A DNA stretch of 64,000 nt from Ditylenchus dipsaci (taxonomy: Eukaryota; Nematoda; Chromadorea; Rhabditida; Anguinidae), in contig SADC01000229.1 in the NCBI GenBank assembly GCA_004194705.1, forward strand, positions 124,001 to 188,000, given 5' to 3'. Shown one piece after another: positions 63,644-64,000 of the stretch. Under the pieces are notes generated by a model. It had not been told where the DNA came from. It made no database searches and was given only the letters and a program-made list of their open reading frames with translations. A program made the translations under genes and the position numbers. Position 1 is the first letter of the stretch, and the number at the start of each line of letters is the position of its first letter.

Positions 63644-64000
63644 CTGAAAAATAAAGGTTGATTGAAAAGCAGCGTCCGCATCTTCAATGGTGTAATTGAT
63701 CGACCTTTAAATTTTTGGCTTACAAGGGACCTGCACAAACTGTGAGCTGTAAACCATTTACCAAAACCAAATTCTTCTGCGCTATGCTGTTGCATTTGCT
63801 GTGAAAAGCTTAAATCTGGGTGATTGGACACTTTCGTTGAGAAAAATTTTAACGGGGTTATAAAAGTGACCAAAAACCATGATACAGGTATCATGGTTTG
63901 GTATCCCGCTCCCCAGCATAGTGGTGCCGCCGTCCTTCGCCGTCCTATTTTTTCATCGCCGTCCTGCATTTTCATCAAATTTTTCATAACGGAACGCTTT
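63644..64000. other. Right edge, upstream part of the spectrin-repeat gene
   Basis: Presumably intron. A short exon-like minus-strand stretch (63798-63762, QMQQHSAEEFGF between CTTTTCACAG and GTAAATGG) exists, but its phase does not fit the next exon. No other feature seen. Confidence 0.5.

Noticed and set aside
63151..63190. tRNA-like GAATCGAACCTG stretches (also near 110, 9075, 11130, 16610, 53200)
   Set aside because: Only a T-loop-like word is present; no A box or cloverleaf at the right distance. They may be old SINE pieces.
63568..63660. Alternative frame of exon 1 reading [17 protein letters not shown]
   Set aside because: It looks protein-like but hits a stop; the other frame is open through the whole exon and fits the phases, so it was preferred. 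A local indel cannot be excluded.
63762..63798. Possible micro-exon upstream of exon 1 (QMQQHSAEEFGF)
   Set aside because: Splice-like borders exist but the phase does not join to the exon at 63643 without a stop.

Overview
This is a eukaryotic nuclear window, AT-rich, with short (about 45-60 nt) GT-AG introns inside small genes and very long, transposon-packed introns inside a large gene. The casein kinase, the SLC16-type transporter and the Tc1, hAT, MULE, Helitron and pogo-type elements together suggest an invertebrate animal. A nematode fits best, but the sequence alone does not fix the phylum.

The backbone is one giant minus-strand gene that spans the window from about 63.6 kb down to 6.06 kb and probably runs past the low end. 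I find 20 exons (about 5.7 kb of coding sequence, about 1,900 residues) that encode almost nothing but long amphipathic helices with regularly placed tryptophans, as in spectrin repeats. A nesprin (SYNE/ANC-1/MSP-300)-like protein is the best guess; a spectraplakin or dystrophin-like protein is possible. Exons form clusters at 60.3-63.6, 56.6-57.2, 46.7-49.1, 20.6-22.8, 10.4-12.6 and 6.1-8.0 kb.

Two complete genes sit inside its introns on the opposite strand: an SLC16/monocarboxylate-transporter-like MFS protein (30.33-32.17 kb, 8 recognised exons, first exon missing) in the 24-kb intron, and a casein kinase I alpha (53.87-55.12 kb, 7 exons) in the 7.5-kb intron. Each has its own polyadenylation signal. 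Both, and at least two exons of the giant gene, need a one-base correction in or near a short base run, so base-level assembly errors are likelier than several independent pseudogenes.

The remaining sequence is mostly mobile DNA: two abutting Helitron-like elements with satellite arrays (0.16-4.3 kb); nested fold-back elements (4.4-5.9 kb); many TA-flanked pogo/Tc1-type miniature elements; a dead Tc1 element inside an older inverted-repeat element (24.8-27.0 kb); two hAT miniature elements sharing one 8-bp target (29.7-30.0 kb); a MULE transposase fragment (34 kb); a hAT element with a clean 8-bp target duplication that carries pieces of a very-long-chain acyl-CoA dehydrogenase gene and an unknown membrane-protein frame, nested in a larger inverted-repeat element (40.8-45.1 kb); a MULE-like element (51.6-52.5 kb); a near-perfect pogo-type palindrome (52.55-52.98 kb); and a hAT element with a transposase remnant (57.6-58.8 kb). 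One repeat family recurs at least seven times. It carries a conserved 5' splice-site motif (GTCTAAG/GTAAGTG or GTATGTG), and one copy has a TATA-like box and a signal-peptide-like frame in front of it. The giant gene's introns are therefore mostly inverted repeats, and their pre-mRNA could fold into many long hairpins. [Form note: the original gave no confidence values; the 0.5 in every feature is a placeholder required by the schema.]
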